Below are positions 25,642-35,314 of a DNA stretch of 64,000 bases, piece after piece (positions within the stretch are counted from its first letter, which is position 1; each line of letters starts with the position of its first letter). The stretch lies in IMG/VR virus record IMGVR_UViG_3300046804_002503, positions 61,678-125,677 of that record; one strand, given 5' to 3'. The notes below the pieces were generated by a model. It saw nothing but the letters and a program-made list of their open reading frames with translations, ran no database searches and had not been told where the DNA came from. Source of the DNA: a virus. Position numbers and translations under genes: made by a program.

Positions 25642-26303
25642 ATTTAAACAATGTCACCATAGTTAGCATTAATGGTAGAGACCCAGAGAATTCTGCAAAG
25701 GCTATAAATTTTAGCTGTAGAGAAATTAATTTTGGAGCAAAGTTACTTATTACCAATAGAAATGTTTCTTTTCCGGGTATAGAAACAAAAATAGTAAATG
25801 GTTTAAATTCTTCTGATAGTTACAGTTATTTTTGTGTAAAGGAATTAACAAATTTTATACAAACTGATTACTGTTTAACAGTTCAGCCAGATGGTTATGT
25901 AGTTAATCCCCTTTCTTGGTCTGATTCTTTTTTAGAATATGATTATATCGGTGCACCGTGGCCAGATTTTTTAACATTAGATATAATAAATAAATGCAAT
26001 TTAGTTCCAGCAACCTCTAATTTAAATATAGTAGGTAATGGTGGATTTTCTTTGAGAAGTAAAAAATTTTTAAAAGAATGTTCTCTTTTAGATTATAATG
26101 ATACTTCTATAGAAGAAGACTGTTTTGTGTCTGTATACAAAAGAAGAGAATTAAAAAATAAAAATTTAAAATATTCACCATTTCAAGTGGGTCAACAATT
26201 TTCAATAGAACATTTAATAAATAGTGATTCTCTTTTTATTAAATCTTTTGGATTTCACGGAAAATTAGACCATTTAAAAAATTATTTAAATTTATTACAA
26301 TGA
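25635..26303 (+). CDS. DUF5672-like glycosyltransferase
   Basis: A 222-residue protein with 'YCLTVQPDGYVVNPLSW' (about residues 77-93), 'YDYIGAPWPDF' and 'VGNGGFSLRSKKFL' (about 135-148), the signature of the DUF5672 family of predicted GT-A glycosyltransferases. Metal-binding acids are the 'QPDG' and 'EED' (in 'SIEEDCF'). The donor is unknown. It overlaps neighbours by 7 and 4 bases in the glycosyltransferase run. Confidence 0.75.
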   Translation: MLNLNNVTIVSINGRDPENSAKAINFSCREINFGAKLLITNRNVSFPGIETKIVNGLNSSDSYSYFCVKELTNFIQTDYCLTVQPDGYVVNPLSWSDSFLEYDYIGAPWPDFLTLDIINKCNLVPATSNLNIVGNGGFSLRSKKFLKECSLLDYNDTSIEEDCFVSVYKRRELKNKNLKYSPFQVGQQFSIEHLINSDSLFIKSFGFHGKLDHLKNYLNLLQ

Positions 26304-27130
26304 ATCTTATTTTAGATAAAAGAAAATTAATTCAACAAGAGTCTATCTTAGAATGGCATTATTTTGCTTCTATTTTTAGAGAAATGAGTGATGATTCTTT
26401 TTTTAATGGTATCAATATTTTATTCACTGATAATTTAGAATCTTTACCAGAAAATTTTAATAAAGAAAAATCTATCATTTTTGTTATTTCAGATGAAAGA
26501 TATACACTGCCTCTCTATGCAGATGGTAATGTTTTAATTTTTAAAAACTACGTATTACCAGAGCAAGAAAAATTTAAAGTGTATCCAATACCCATGGGAT
26601 ACAGTTACGGTATAGTGCCTCTGCCTGTTAAAAAAATATCTGAAAGAAAATTTGATATAGGATTTCAGGGTAATTTGCACACATCTAGACCTCACATATT
26701 GAATCATATTATTCAGGAATTAAACAATCGAAACACTGATAGAGCCTATAATGTTTTAATAGCTAATTCTACTAATAGCTTAAAATATTCAGAAAATTTA
26801 AATGACACAAAAATATCTTTAATTTTAGATGGACAAATTACACCTGAGACTTTTAGATTTTTTGAATCAACTTATTTTGGTTGTGTTAACCTAGCAAGTA
26901 AAAACCTACCTAACAATTGGTTATATTCTAACAATGATTATTACAAAGTAGACTGGAATAATCCAAAAGAAATTGTAGATTTAATATCTAATTTATTAAA
27001 TGATTCAGATTTATTATTGCAATCTTCTCTAAATTCTTATAATTCTTGGAAACAAAATTATTCTCCATCTTCTGTAAAAAATTATATTAAAAATTTATAC
27101 CACTATGATATCCACTATTCTACAATATAG
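26300..27130 (+). CDS. Exostosin-like glycosyltransferase (GT-B)
   Basis: A 276-residue protein. The N-terminal half has 'VFVISDERYTLPLYADGNVLIFKNY' style alternating strands; the C-terminal half has 'FDIGFQGNLHTSRPHILN' and 'LILDGQITPETFRFFESTYFGCV' (about residues 175-196). The latter resembles the exostosin/GT47 donor-site helix 'S-x-R-x-x-E-x-x-x-x-G-x-x'. It overlaps the next gene by 26 bases. Activity is inferred from fold only. Confidence 0.6.
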   Translation: MNLILDKRKLIQQESILEWHYFASIFREMSDDSFFNGINILFTDNLESLPENFNKEKSIIFVISDERYTLPLYADGNVLIFKNYVLPEQEKFKVYPIPMGYSYGIVPLPVKKISERKFDIGFQGNLHTSRPHILNHIIQELNNRNTDRAYNVLIANSTNSLKYSENLNDTKISLILDGQITPETFRFFESTYFGCVNLASKNLPNNWLYSNNDYYKVDWNNPKEIVDLISNLLNDSDLLLQSSLNSYNSWKQNYSPSSVKNYIKNLYHYDIHYSTI

Positions 27131-27851
27131 TACTATAGACTTTAGATTTTTAGATGCCAATTTAAAACAATTGTCTAAATTTAGTAATGAAATTATTATA
27201 CCTATTTGTACTCATCTTTTTAATGGTGAAGAAGAAGATTTTAATTTATTGGTAAAAAGTAAAGAAATTATTAAAAAATATCCATTAGCCCGGGTTAAAG
27301 TTTTTGAATGGGAAGGTATTAAAAATAATAAAGGGTATTATCACAATGTCAGCAGAAAATTAGGCACCGACTTATCTCAAAATGAATGGTTATATTTTGT
27401 AGACGGCGATGAAATAACGGATGATAATTTTATCCCGTGGTTTGAAAAAATAAAAAATACAGACTACGGGTTTCAATTGACTTCTTATTGGTATTTTAGA
27501 GAACCTATATACCAAGCAACTAAAACAGAAGCTCAAGGACTTCTTCTTAAGAAAAAATATTGTAATTGGCAGATAAATGTTAGAGAAGAAAGGGACCAAA
27601 TGCATCATTTGCCTAATTTTATCCACGGAGAGAGGCAATTAATTTTTGGTTTAGATGGTAAATCTATGGTACATCACTATTCTTGGGTAAGATCTAAGGA
27701 AGACATGCTTCGTAAAGTTAAAAACTGGGGGCACTGTCATGACCGTGATTGGGTTTCTCAGGTAAATGAAGAGTTTTCTAGACCATTTAATGGTACAGAT
27801 TTTGTACACGGTTACAACTACAACATTGTAGACAATTATTTTAACATTTGA
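27105..27851 (+). CDS. Glycosyltransferase 9 (GT2-like)
   Basis: A 248-residue GT-A protein: 'ISTILQYSTIDFRFLDANLKQL' (entry strand), 'EWLYFVDGDEI' (about residues 94-104, DGD metal motif) and a His/Trp-rich 'HHYSWVRSKEDMLRKVKNWGH' near the C-terminus. It ends the nine-gene glycosyltransferase set. A 30-base gap then precedes gp46, the only intergenic gap in this stretch. The sugar and target are unknown. Confidence 0.75.
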   Translation: MISTILQYSTIDFRFLDANLKQLSKFSNEIIIPICTHLFNGEEEDFNLLVKSKEIIKKYPLARVKVFEWEGIKNNKGYYHNVSRKLGTDLSQNEWLYFVDGDEITDDNFIPWFEKIKNTDYGFQLTSYWYFREPIYQATKTEAQGLLLKKKYCNWQINVREERDQMHHLPNFIHGERQLIFGLDGKSMVHHYSWVRSKEDMLRKVKNWGHCHDRDWVSQVNEEFSRPFNGTDFVHGYNYNIVDNYFNI

Positions 27852-27881
27852 TTTTTTAATATAAAATGTTAATCTTATTAA

Positions 27882-29687
27882 GTGAAAAAAGTTTTCTTTA
27901 AAAGAATTTCTGTAACCAATTTTCTTTCTGTAGGAGAAACTCCTTTAATTTTAGATTTCAGGTCTGGAATATCTTTAATTACCGGAGAAAACCGCGATGA
28001 GGGTGGGAGGAATGGAGTTGGTAAAAGCACAGTTGTAGAATCTTTATATTGGTGTTTATTTGGTAACACCATGCGTGAAATTAAAAGAGATCAAATTGTA
28101 CACGATCAATGTGATGGTAGTAGTAATGTGGTATTAGAATTTGATGTAATATCTTCAGATAAAACGGACAGTTATGTTTTATCACGATTTATTAATCCTA
28201 ATAAAGTGTCTCTTACATGTAATGAAGTAGATATTACGCGATCATCCATGCCCAAGACTGATGATCTTATTAAAGAAATTATAGGTGCTACGGAAGAGGT
28301 ATTTCAAAATGCAGTTATTATGTCTGCTAATAATACTCTGCCTTTCATGGCTCAAAAAAAGGTAGACAAACGTAAATTTGTAGAAGGTATTTTGCGTTTG
28401 GGCATTTTTGGTGAAATGCTTTTACAAATTAGATCAGATTATAATGAAAACAAAAAAGCATATGATTTGACTCTTTCTCAATTTTCTGAAAAACAAAAAA
28501 ATTTGTCTGTATTTCAGCAACAGTACGAAAAGACAGAACTTTCTAAAAAGACAAAAATACAACAATTACAAGATAAAATTAAAGGCAATTTTTCTCGCAT
28601 AGAAGAAATATCAAATTATTCTAATGTAGAAGATAATATTAAGAATTTAGATGAAGAAATTTTTAAAAAAGAAAAGGCTATAAAAAAATTAGAAGAACTC
28701 TTAAAAGATTGTGAATCTAAATCAATGTCTTTTTGGAAAGAAAAGCAAGAATTAGAAATACAAATTTCTCAGGTTCAAAAAGAAATTAAATCTTTAGAAA
28801 GTTCACAAGCCTTTTGTCCTCTTTGCAAAAGAGATTATGAAGATTATAACAAATCTCACATAGAATGTGTCACAGAAAAAACTAAGCAAACTGAAAAGGA
28901 TTTAAAAAAATTATTTAAAAAAATAGAAAAAGATTTGTCTGATCAAAGTAAAAGTTGTTCTAAAATTTCAGATACTAAGTCTAAAGTAGAAAAAGAAATT
29001 AAACAAGACATTCAGAAAAAACAATCTTTGGCTTTAATTTCTCAAGAAATTACTCAACTTAAAAATAGAAATTTAGAAATAGAAAAAGAAATACAAGATA
29101 TTTCTGCTATAGATAATGATTTTACACCTCTTATAGAACAAACTAATAAAGAAATAACTTTAATAGAAGAGGAAATAAATAAGCTCAATAAAAAAATTAA
29201 CATTTTAGAATCAGCCAAATATATAGTTTCAGAAGAGGGTGTTAAAACTTTTATTGTCAAGAAAATGTTAAACGTTCTTAACAGTAGGCTTAATTTTTAC
29301 CTTCAAGCAATGGATGCACCGTGTAAGTGTATGTTTAATGAAATGTTTGAAGAAACCATTTATAATAAAAACAATAAAGAATGTTCTTATTTTAATTTTA
29401 GTGGTGGTGAACGCAAACGTATAGATTTGGCTATCTTGTTTATGTTTCAAGATCTATTGAGGAATCAATCTGGAACTTCTTTTTCTTTGAGTATATATGA
29501 TGAACTATTTGATTCTGCTCTAGATGAAAAGGGTGTAGACAAAATATTAACAGTGCTAGCAGAAAGAGTTAAAAAATATGGTGAAAACATTTACATCATC
29601 TCTCACAACAAAGCAGCCATTAAGTCTAATATAGACCAAGTTATTTTACTCCAAAAGTTAAATGGAAAAACAACAATTTTACAGTAA
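27882..29687 (+). CDS. 46: Recombination nuclease subunit gp46 (SbcC/Rad50-like)
   Basis: A 601-residue SMC-like ATPase with a GTG start at 27882. It has Walker A 'GGRNGVGKST' (41-50), coiled coils on either side of a zinc hook C312-P-L-C315, the signature 'FNFSGGERKRIDLA' (about 503-516) and Walker B 'SIYDELFDSALDEKG'. It is the partner of gp47 in DNA-end resection. The length is close to T4 gp46 (560). The queE gene follows 9 bases downstream, so they are probably co-transcribed. Confidence 0.93.
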   Translation: MKKVFFKRISVTNFLSVGETPLILDFRSGISLITGENRDEGGRNGVGKSTVVESLYWCLFGNTMREIKRDQIVHDQCDGSSNVVLEFDVISSDKTDSYVLSRFINPNKVSLTCNEVDITRSSMPKTDDLIKEIIGATEEVFQNAVIMSANNTLPFMAQKKVDKRKFVEGILRLGIFGEMLLQIRSDYNENKKAYDLTLSQFSEKQKNLSVFQQQYEKTELSKKTKIQQLQDKIKGNFSRIEEISNYSNVEDNIKNLDEEIFKKEKAIKKLEELLKDCESKSMSFWKEKQELEIQISQVQKEIKSLESSQAFCPLCKRDYEDYNKSHIECVTEKTKQTEKDLKKLFKKIEKDLSDQSKSCSKISDTKSKVEKEIKQDIQKKQSLALISQEITQLKNRNLEIEKEIQDISAIDNDFTPLIEQTNKEITLIEEEINKLNKKINILESAKYIVSEEGVKTFIVKKMLNVLNSRLNFYLQAMDAPCKCMFNEMFEETIYNKNNKECSYFNFSGGERKRIDLAILFMFQDLLRNQSGTSFSLSIYDELFDSALDEKGVDKILTVLAERVKKYGENIYIISHNKAAIKSNIDQVILLQKLNGKTTILQ

Positions 29688-29696
29688 AATGTTTTT

Positions 29697-30449
29697 ATGT
29701 CAGAAGAAAATTATCTATTAATAAGTGATGATGGTCCGGGATTTCATACAGTAGAGGGAGAGGGAGAGTATATTGGCCATCCAAGTGTATTTATGCGCTT
29801 GTTTGGTTGTAATTTAACCTGTAAAGGTTGGGCTTCTCCAGACTCTCCATGGGGATGTGATTCTTATATTTCATGGTCTAAGAAAAACAAATATACATTT
29901 GACGAAATGTTTAAGTTTTATGAAGAAAATGAATTACATCTTAAACTTAAAAGAGGAGACATCTGGAAGATTACAGGCGGAGAACCCATGTTAAGACAAG
30001 CACCTCTTCTTAAATTTGTAGAAGAATTTGATAAAAGATATGGTTTTATTCCACGTATAGATTTTGAAACCAACGGAACTATTATGCCAGATGAAAAATG
30101 GGTTAAAAAGTATCAAGCTACATTTACTGTATCACCCAAGATGTCTAGCAATGGAGATCCTAAAGAAAGACGCTATATTCCTTATGTATTAAAATGGCAC
30201 GTAGCTCAAAACTCTTGTTTTAAATTTGTAGTTAGAGGAGAAGAAGAAGTTCAAGAATTGTTTGTAGAATATATCAACAATGAAGGTATTAGAATACCCA
30301 AACATCGCATATGGTTAATGGTGATGGCGGGTTCAAGAGCAGAACATGTAGCAAATGCAGAAGCAGTGGCAGAGTTGTGTAAGTTATATGGATTTAAAAT
30401 GTCTCCTCGTTTGCATTTAATGGTTTGGGATAAAGCATTAAAGGTATAA
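29697..30449 (+). CDS. queE: QueE, 7-carboxy-7-deazaguanine synthase
   Basis: A 250-residue radical SAM protein. It opens with 'GPGFHTVEGEGEYIGHPSVF', typical of QueE, then the iron-sulfur cluster loop C38-x3-C42-x11-C54. Here the usual C-x2-C is replaced by a longer insertion, as in QueE variants. 'TGGEPML' (about residues 98-104) is the radical SAM GGE motif. It converts 6-carboxytetrahydropterin to 7-carboxy-7-deazaguanine. It sits between gp46 and a glycosyltransferase, away from queC. Confidence 0.88.
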   Translation: MSEENYLLISDDGPGFHTVEGEGEYIGHPSVFMRLFGCNLTCKGWASPDSPWGCDSYISWSKKNKYTFDEMFKFYEENELHLKLKRGDIWKITGGEPMLRQAPLLKFVEEFDKRYGFIPRIDFETNGTIMPDEKWVKKYQATFTVSPKMSSNGDPKERRYIPYVLKWHVAQNSCFKFVVRGEEEVQELFVEYINNEGIRIPKHRIWLMVMAGSRAEHVANAEAVAELCKLYGFKMSPRLHLMVWDKALKV

Positions 30450-30484
30450 TTGCTTTTAAATTTATTTTTGTATTTATTAATCAA

Positions 30485-31807
30485 ATGGCTCTAAAACTTA
30501 AATCAAAATCTGAATCTAATTCTACAATAGATTTAAACAACAAGGTAGTTTATGAATATAAACCAGTTCAAGCAACTATACCTCATCCTCCAGTTGGAGC
30601 CCCCACATTAGGCAGACCAACCTATTCTTATATTGCTTCAACAGTGGTTAAAGCACCAGCACCTCCACCAGTTGAAATGCAAGAAACATCTTTACCGCGA
30701 GCTTTAAATTATTACGCTGATTATGGTGGTTGTGGATTTTGGCGTATGGTCTGGCCAGAGACTGCTGTAAATTCCTATCAAAAAGGTTGTATTTCTGGAT
30801 TAACTAGTATGGTTTTAGATTTAAGGTTTTATCAAAACCTTAAAAGCATACGCATGCAACGCCAAGCTACCCCGGTACAAGCAATGTTTATCAAAGAATT
30901 ACATAAACACAAAGATTCTTTGGGGTATCAATTAATTTATGAAATAGATGACATTGTATTCCGTAATGATATTCCAGACTACAATAGATGTAAGGAGTCT
31001 TTTGCATCAGAAGAAACTGAAAAAACTATTTTAGAAATTATGTCTTTAATGGATGAGATTACAGTTACTTGTCCGTACATGAAACAATACTACCAAGAAA
31101 AGACTGGTAACAAAAGAGTCACTATTATTCCAAATTATCCGCCAAAATATTGGTTAGGACGTTTTTATAACCGTCAACGTCTAATAGACAACTTTGAAAA
31201 GTATAAAAAGAAGCCGCGCATTTTATATGCTGGATCAGGAACACATATTGATGTTGCAAATAAAACAAATTTAAAAGATGATTTTGCTCATGTTGTAAAA
31301 GAAATTATTGCAGCTAGAAAAAAATTTAAATTTATTTGGAAAGGTACCTATCCGTTAGAAATTAAACCATTTATTGATAACGGAGAAATGGAATATATAG
31401 ACTGGTCTCCACTATACGACCTTCCGCAATCTGTATACGACTCAAATTGCAATGCGGTATATGCTCCTTTGCAAGACAATGTATTTAACAAATCTAAAAG
31501 CAATATTAAAATGGTAGAGGCTGGAGCTTTTGGCTATCCAGGAACCTTCCAAGATCTCTGCACATATGAGGGAGCTGATTTAAAATTTGGTAACGGATCA
31601 GAACTCATTGCTCAACTAGAACATATTACTTCAGATATAGATACCTATATGAAGTATTCAGACAATATTCATAAATTCACAAACGGCTTGTGGTTAGAAG
31701 ATCATTTAAATGAGTACGAAGCAGTGTATTTTACTAAATGGGGATCTAAAGAACGAAATTTAAAAAGTCCGGGCTTGATTTCCCTTAATTTAGACCAGAA
31801 AATATAG
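30485..31807 (+). CDS. Phage GT-B glycosyltransferase (GT4-like)
   Basis: A 440-residue protein with a Pro-rich N-terminal extension (about residues 28-65), then a GT-B fold: 'YQLIYEIDDIVF' (about 152-163), 'ITVTCPYMKQYYQEKTG', 'VTIIPNYPPKYWL', 'PRILYAGSGTHID' and a donor site 'FNKSKSNIKMVEAGAFGYP'. Similar proteins occur in T4-like marine phages near polymerase genes. The gene is 3 bases from gp43, so it is linked to replication. DNA or virion glycosylation is plausible; neither is shown. Confidence 0.8.
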   Translation: MALKLKSKSESNSTIDLNNKVVYEYKPVQATIPHPPVGAPTLGRPTYSYIASTVVKAPAPPPVEMQETSLPRALNYYADYGGCGFWRMVWPETAVNSYQKGCISGLTSMVLDLRFYQNLKSIRMQRQATPVQAMFIKELHKHKDSLGYQLIYEIDDIVFRNDIPDYNRCKESFASEETEKTILEIMSLMDEITVTCPYMKQYYQEKTGNKRVTIIPNYPPKYWLGRFYNRQRLIDNFEKYKKKPRILYAGSGTHIDVANKTNLKDDFAHVVKEIIAARKKFKFIWKGTYPLEIKPFIDNGEMEYIDWSPLYDLPQSVYDSNCNAVYAPLQDNVFNKSKSNIKMVEAGAFGYPGTFQDLCTYEGADLKFGNGSELIAQLEHITSDIDTYMKYSDNIHKFTNGLWLEDHLNEYEAVYFTKWGSKERNLKSPGLISLNLDQKI

Positions 31808-31809
31808 GC

Positions 31810-34383
31810 ATGTATCGAAATGTCTTTTATGATTCTGCTAAACAATGTATACATTTATGGACTTGGGATGAAGCTGGCAGAAGAATTAAGCTAGAGTCTA
31901 GCTATGAGCCTTATCTTTTTGTAGAATCTGTTCACGGCACAGATGCTTTGAGTATTTTTAATACTCCTCTCAAAAAAATTAAATTTAAAAATCAATTTGA
32001 GAGAAATAAATTTGTAAATGAAACTCCAATAAAAAGATTGTTTCACAATTTAAGTTGTGAGCAAGAATTTTTATTGTCTTCATTTAAAGATGATATTCAA
32101 AAACCAGAGGCAGTAGCTAATCCTTTAAAAATATTCTTTTGGGATATTGAAACATATAGCCCAGGAGAGTTTCCAGACCCGGCTCAGGCTAAAGATACTA
32201 TTAACCTGATTACAGTTTATGATTCTTTGTCAGAAAAATACTACACATGGGGTCTAAAACCTTACAACAATAAAAATAAAGACGTAGTTTACTTTCATTG
32301 TAAAAGAGAAACAGAATTGCTAGGATCTTTTTTAAGTTTTTGGGAGTCAGACCCACCAGATATGATTGTTGGTTGGAATACAGAAGGGTTTGATATTCCT
32401 TATTTGATGAATAGGCTTAATAAATTGTTGGGAGAAGAAGAAAGATCAAGGCTTTCTCCAGTGAGAGCAATCTATTACAGAGAAAACGTCGCAATGAACA
32501 AGTTTGGTAAGATGATCAATCGCTGGTATATTCGTGGTGTTTCAAATATCGACTACATGGAAGTGTATGCTACATTTGCACGCGGTGATAGAGAGTCTTA
32601 TTCTCTAAATTTTATTGCAGAGTATGAATTGGGTGAAGGCAAAACAGATCTTCAAGGATGGAATTTATCTACAGTAGCTGATGAAGACTGGGACTTGTTT
32701 GTAGATTATAACATTCAAGATGTTAGACTCTTGGTAAAATTAGAAAATACACTCAAATATCTTAAACTTATTAGAGCTTTGTCTTACAAAGGCTTTATTC
32801 CATTTGAGCAATCTTTAGGTAAAGTGTCTATGATCACTGGTGCAGTAGCACATCAGGCCATATTACAAGGTTACAGGATACCTACGTTTAAAAATGATGG
32901 TCTAAGAGACGAGTATGTTGGTGGTTATGTTCATGAACCAGAAAAGAAATTGTGTAATTCAGTAGTAAGCTACGATGCAAACAGTCTATACCCAAACACA
33001 ATCATTACTTTAAACATATCACCAGAGACTAAGATAGGCAAAATCCTAGAAAATACAGAAGAAGAATACACAATCCGCTTGTCCAACAACAAAACAGTCA
33101 CACTTACCGCAGATAAATTTTCCAAGCTAGTAGAAAAAGAAAAATTATCAGTGTCAAAGTATAATGTTTTGTATACTCAAAAGTTTAAAGGCGTAGTACC
33201 CAACCTTATTGATAGAGTTTACAATGAGCGAGTTCAGATTAAATCAAAAATATCTGAGTTGATAGACATTTCTTCAAAGGTAACAGATGAAAATGAGAAA
33301 AAAATTATAGAAGCAGAGATATTAAATCTAGACACTCAGCAAAATGTTATTAAATTGGTACTCAACTCTATATATGGAGTATTTGCTCAGAAATATTCTC
33401 CACTATTTGACATTGATCATTCGGCTAGCATTACACTAACGGGTCAGGCAGTAGCAAAACAAGCGTCAGAATTGGTTTATCAGTATGCCTTGGGTAAAGG
33501 AGTTCAATGTGAAAAGGCTGATATATACAAATATGGTGATACAGACAGTGCATACTTCTCTATAGAACCAATTTTGAGGCATCAAAACATGCAGCTATTG
33601 GAAAATAATGAGATTACCTCGGGGGCACATCAGATCATTAAAGAAATTGACGTATATTTAAATAGAGAAATTGTAGAATGGGCTAAGAAAGAATTGAAAT
33701 CAATAGATGCTCGCTTTGTTTTCAAGCGAGAAACTATATGTGATGTGGCTTCTTTACAAGGTAAGAAGAGATACATCCTACATGTCATAGATCAAGAAGG
33801 CAAAAAACCCAAAAAACCTTTTAAATATGTCGGTGTAGAGGTTGCCAGATCATCTATTTCAGTACCAGTCAAGTCTTTAATCAAGAAAGTTATTGAATTG
33901 GCTATGTTGTCTCAAGATAAAAAGAAGGCAGACTCTCATTTTAGACAGGCTTATGAAGAATTTTGTAATATGCCTATTGAAGAAATCTCTTTGAGAAGCA
34001 AAATTTCAGATTACGAGAAGCAAGAATCAAAGGTAGATGAGTATGGAAGAATAGGTAAGGGAGCAACTCTGCACGGGAAGAGTGCTATTCATTATAATAA
34101 TCTGCTTAAAAAGTATAAACTTGACAACAAATACGAAACCATCACAAGTGGAATCAAGATCAAGTACTTTTATGCATCTAAAAACCCATTTGCATATAAG
34201 AGCATGGCATTTATAGACACCTATCCACCAGAATTAAAAGAAATTGTTGCAGCAGATTACCAAACCATGTTTGATAAGACAGTTCAACCCCCTCTGGAGA
34301 GGTTTTACGACTGCATCGGATGGCGCACACCACAGGTTGGTAAAGAAGTTCAGACAGATTTGTTTGATTTATTTGGGGTCTGA
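31810..34383 (+). CDS. 43: DNA polymerase gp43 (family B)
   Basis: An 857-residue family B polymerase. Exonuclease motifs are 'FFWDIETY' (about residue 108), 'MIVGWNTEGFDIPYL' (about 195) and 'YNIQDVRLLVKLE' (about 300). Polymerase motifs are A 'YDANSLYPNTI' (about 387), B 'KLVLNSIYGVF' (about 515) and C 'KYGDTDSAYFS' (about 574). It is full length compared with T4 gp43 (898). It should be the replicative enzyme and would use clamp gp45. Codon use is less AT-biased than in the accessory region. Confidence 0.96.
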   Translation: MYRNVFYDSAKQCIHLWTWDEAGRRIKLESSYEPYLFVESVHGTDALSIFNTPLKKIKFKNQFERNKFVNETPIKRLFHNLSCEQEFLLSSFKDDIQKPEAVANPLKIFFWDIETYSPGEFPDPAQAKDTINLITVYDSLSEKYYTWGLKPYNNKNKDVVYFHCKRETELLGSFLSFWESDPPDMIVGWNTEGFDIPYLMNRLNKLLGEEERSRLSPVRAIYYRENVAMNKFGKMINRWYIRGVSNIDYMEVYATFARGDRESYSLNFIAEYELGEGKTDLQGWNLSTVADEDWDLFVDYNIQDVRLLVKLENTLKYLKLIRALSYKGFIPFEQSLGKVSMITGAVAHQAILQGYRIPTFKNDGLRDEYVGGYVHEPEKKLCNSVVSYDANSLYPNTIITLNISPETKIGKILENTEEEYTIRLSNNKTVTLTADKFSKLVEKEKLSVSKYNVLYTQKFKGVVPNLIDRVYNERVQIKSKISELIDISSKVTDENEKKIIEAEILNLDTQQNVIKLVLNSIYGVFAQKYSPLFDIDHSASITLTGQAVAKQASELVYQYALGKGVQCEKADIYKYGDTDSAYFSIEPILRHQNMQLLENNEITSGAHQIIKEIDVYLNREIVEWAKKELKSIDARFVFKRETICDVASLQGKKRYILHVIDQEGKKPKKPFKYVGVEVARSSISVPVKSLIKKVIELAMLSQDKKKADSHFRQAYEEFCNMPIEEISLRSKISDYEKQESKVDEYGRIGKGATLHGKSAIHYNNLLKKYKLDNKYETITSGIKIKYFYASKNPFAYKSMAFIDTYPPELKEIVAADYQTMFDKTVQPPLERFYDCIGWRTPQVGKEVQTDLFDLFGV

Positions 34384-34390
34384 GTATAAT
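34363..34390 (+). promoter_or_regulatory. Putative sigma70-like promoter upstream of dpdA
   Basis: TTTGAT at 34363-34368 and TATAAT at 34385-34390 are spaced by 16 bases, 12 bases before the DpdA start. The element overlaps the end of the polymerase gene. It could drive dpdA and thyX separately, early in infection. Confidence 0.4.
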
Positions 34391-34402
34391 ATTTCTTAAA
34401 TT

Positions 34403-35314
34403 ATGTTAATAGCACACGAAGCACCACTATGTATCATGGACAAAGTCCAAGAAATTACTGATTATGACTATTGTTTAGTTCATCTCTTGGAAGAAAGTCC
34501 AGAATATCTTAAATTTTTTAAAGATGCTAAGCAAAAAGGCAGAAAGATAATGATGGACTGCAGCCTTTTTGAGTTGGGTAAAGCATTTGATGCACAAAAA
34601 TACTATGATTGGCTGTTAGAAATCCAACCAGATGAGTATATTGTACCAGATGTATGGCAAGATTGCGAAGCAAATACTAAAGCTTTCTCAAATTTTAAGT
34701 ATTCTTTTGATTTAGACAAGCTAAAAGGCAAGAAAATTGGAGTAGTTCAAGGCAAAACCTTGGAAGAAATGGAAGAATGCTATGTTTTTATGTCATCCTT
34801 TGCTGATAAAATTGCAATTAGCTTTGGTTATGACCTTTATTGGGAGTTATTTTCAGACACTTACAAGAAATTGCTGCATTTACCTTGGATTTTAGAAGAA
34901 TTTTGTAAAGTAGCAGATGTACATTCACTAGCTTTCAGGGCAGTAGAAACAGTAACTTTGAATTTTATCAAAAAATATGCTAAACCAGCAGCTCAAGCTG
35001 AGGGGCGAATGGCTCTTATTAACCATTTAATGAAGAATAATTTGATCAATACTGAGAAACCACATCATCTTTTGGGGTGTGGAATACCTATTGAATTTGG
35101 TGATTACGACAAACTTAAATACTTTTTTATAGAAAGTATAGACACTTCCCACCCAGTTATGACAGGGTATTATGGAGCTTCCTACGGTGACTACAAATAC
35201 ATGTGGAGCAAACTACACAGTAAAATGGTAGATGTTTTTTATGAAAATGTGTCGGAAGATCAGTGGGAAAAGATCAAATTTAACATAGAAGAGTTCAAAA
35301 AATTAGCTGTATAA
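34403..35314 (+). CDS. dpdA: DpdA-like DNA guanine transglycosylase
   Basis: A 303-residue TIM-barrel protein of the tRNA-guanine transglycosylase superfamily, phage DpdA type. It opens 'MLIAHEAPL', has 'MMDCSLFELG' (D52 region), 'IVPDVWQD' (80-87), 'IGVVQG' (112-117), 'HHLLGCG' (221-227) and 'SIDTSHPV' (D247 region). D52 and D247 are candidates for the two catalytic aspartates. DpdA proteins swap guanine in DNA for preQ0 or derivatives. No tRNA-binding or zinc domain follows, in contrast to tRNA enzymes. Its place between gp43 and thyX suggests a replication-linked role. Confidence 0.82.
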   Translation: MLIAHEAPLCIMDKVQEITDYDYCLVHLLEESPEYLKFFKDAKQKGRKIMMDCSLFELGKAFDAQKYYDWLLEIQPDEYIVPDVWQDCEANTKAFSNFKYSFDLDKLKGKKIGVVQGKTLEEMEECYVFMSSFADKIAISFGYDLYWELFSDTYKKLLHLPWILEEFCKVADVHSLAFRAVETVTLNFIKKYAKPAAQAEGRMALINHLMKNNLINTEKPHHLLGCGIPIEFGDYDKLKYFFIESIDTSHPVMTGYYGASYGDYKYMWSKLHSKMVDVFYENVSEDQWEKIKFNIEEFKKLAV

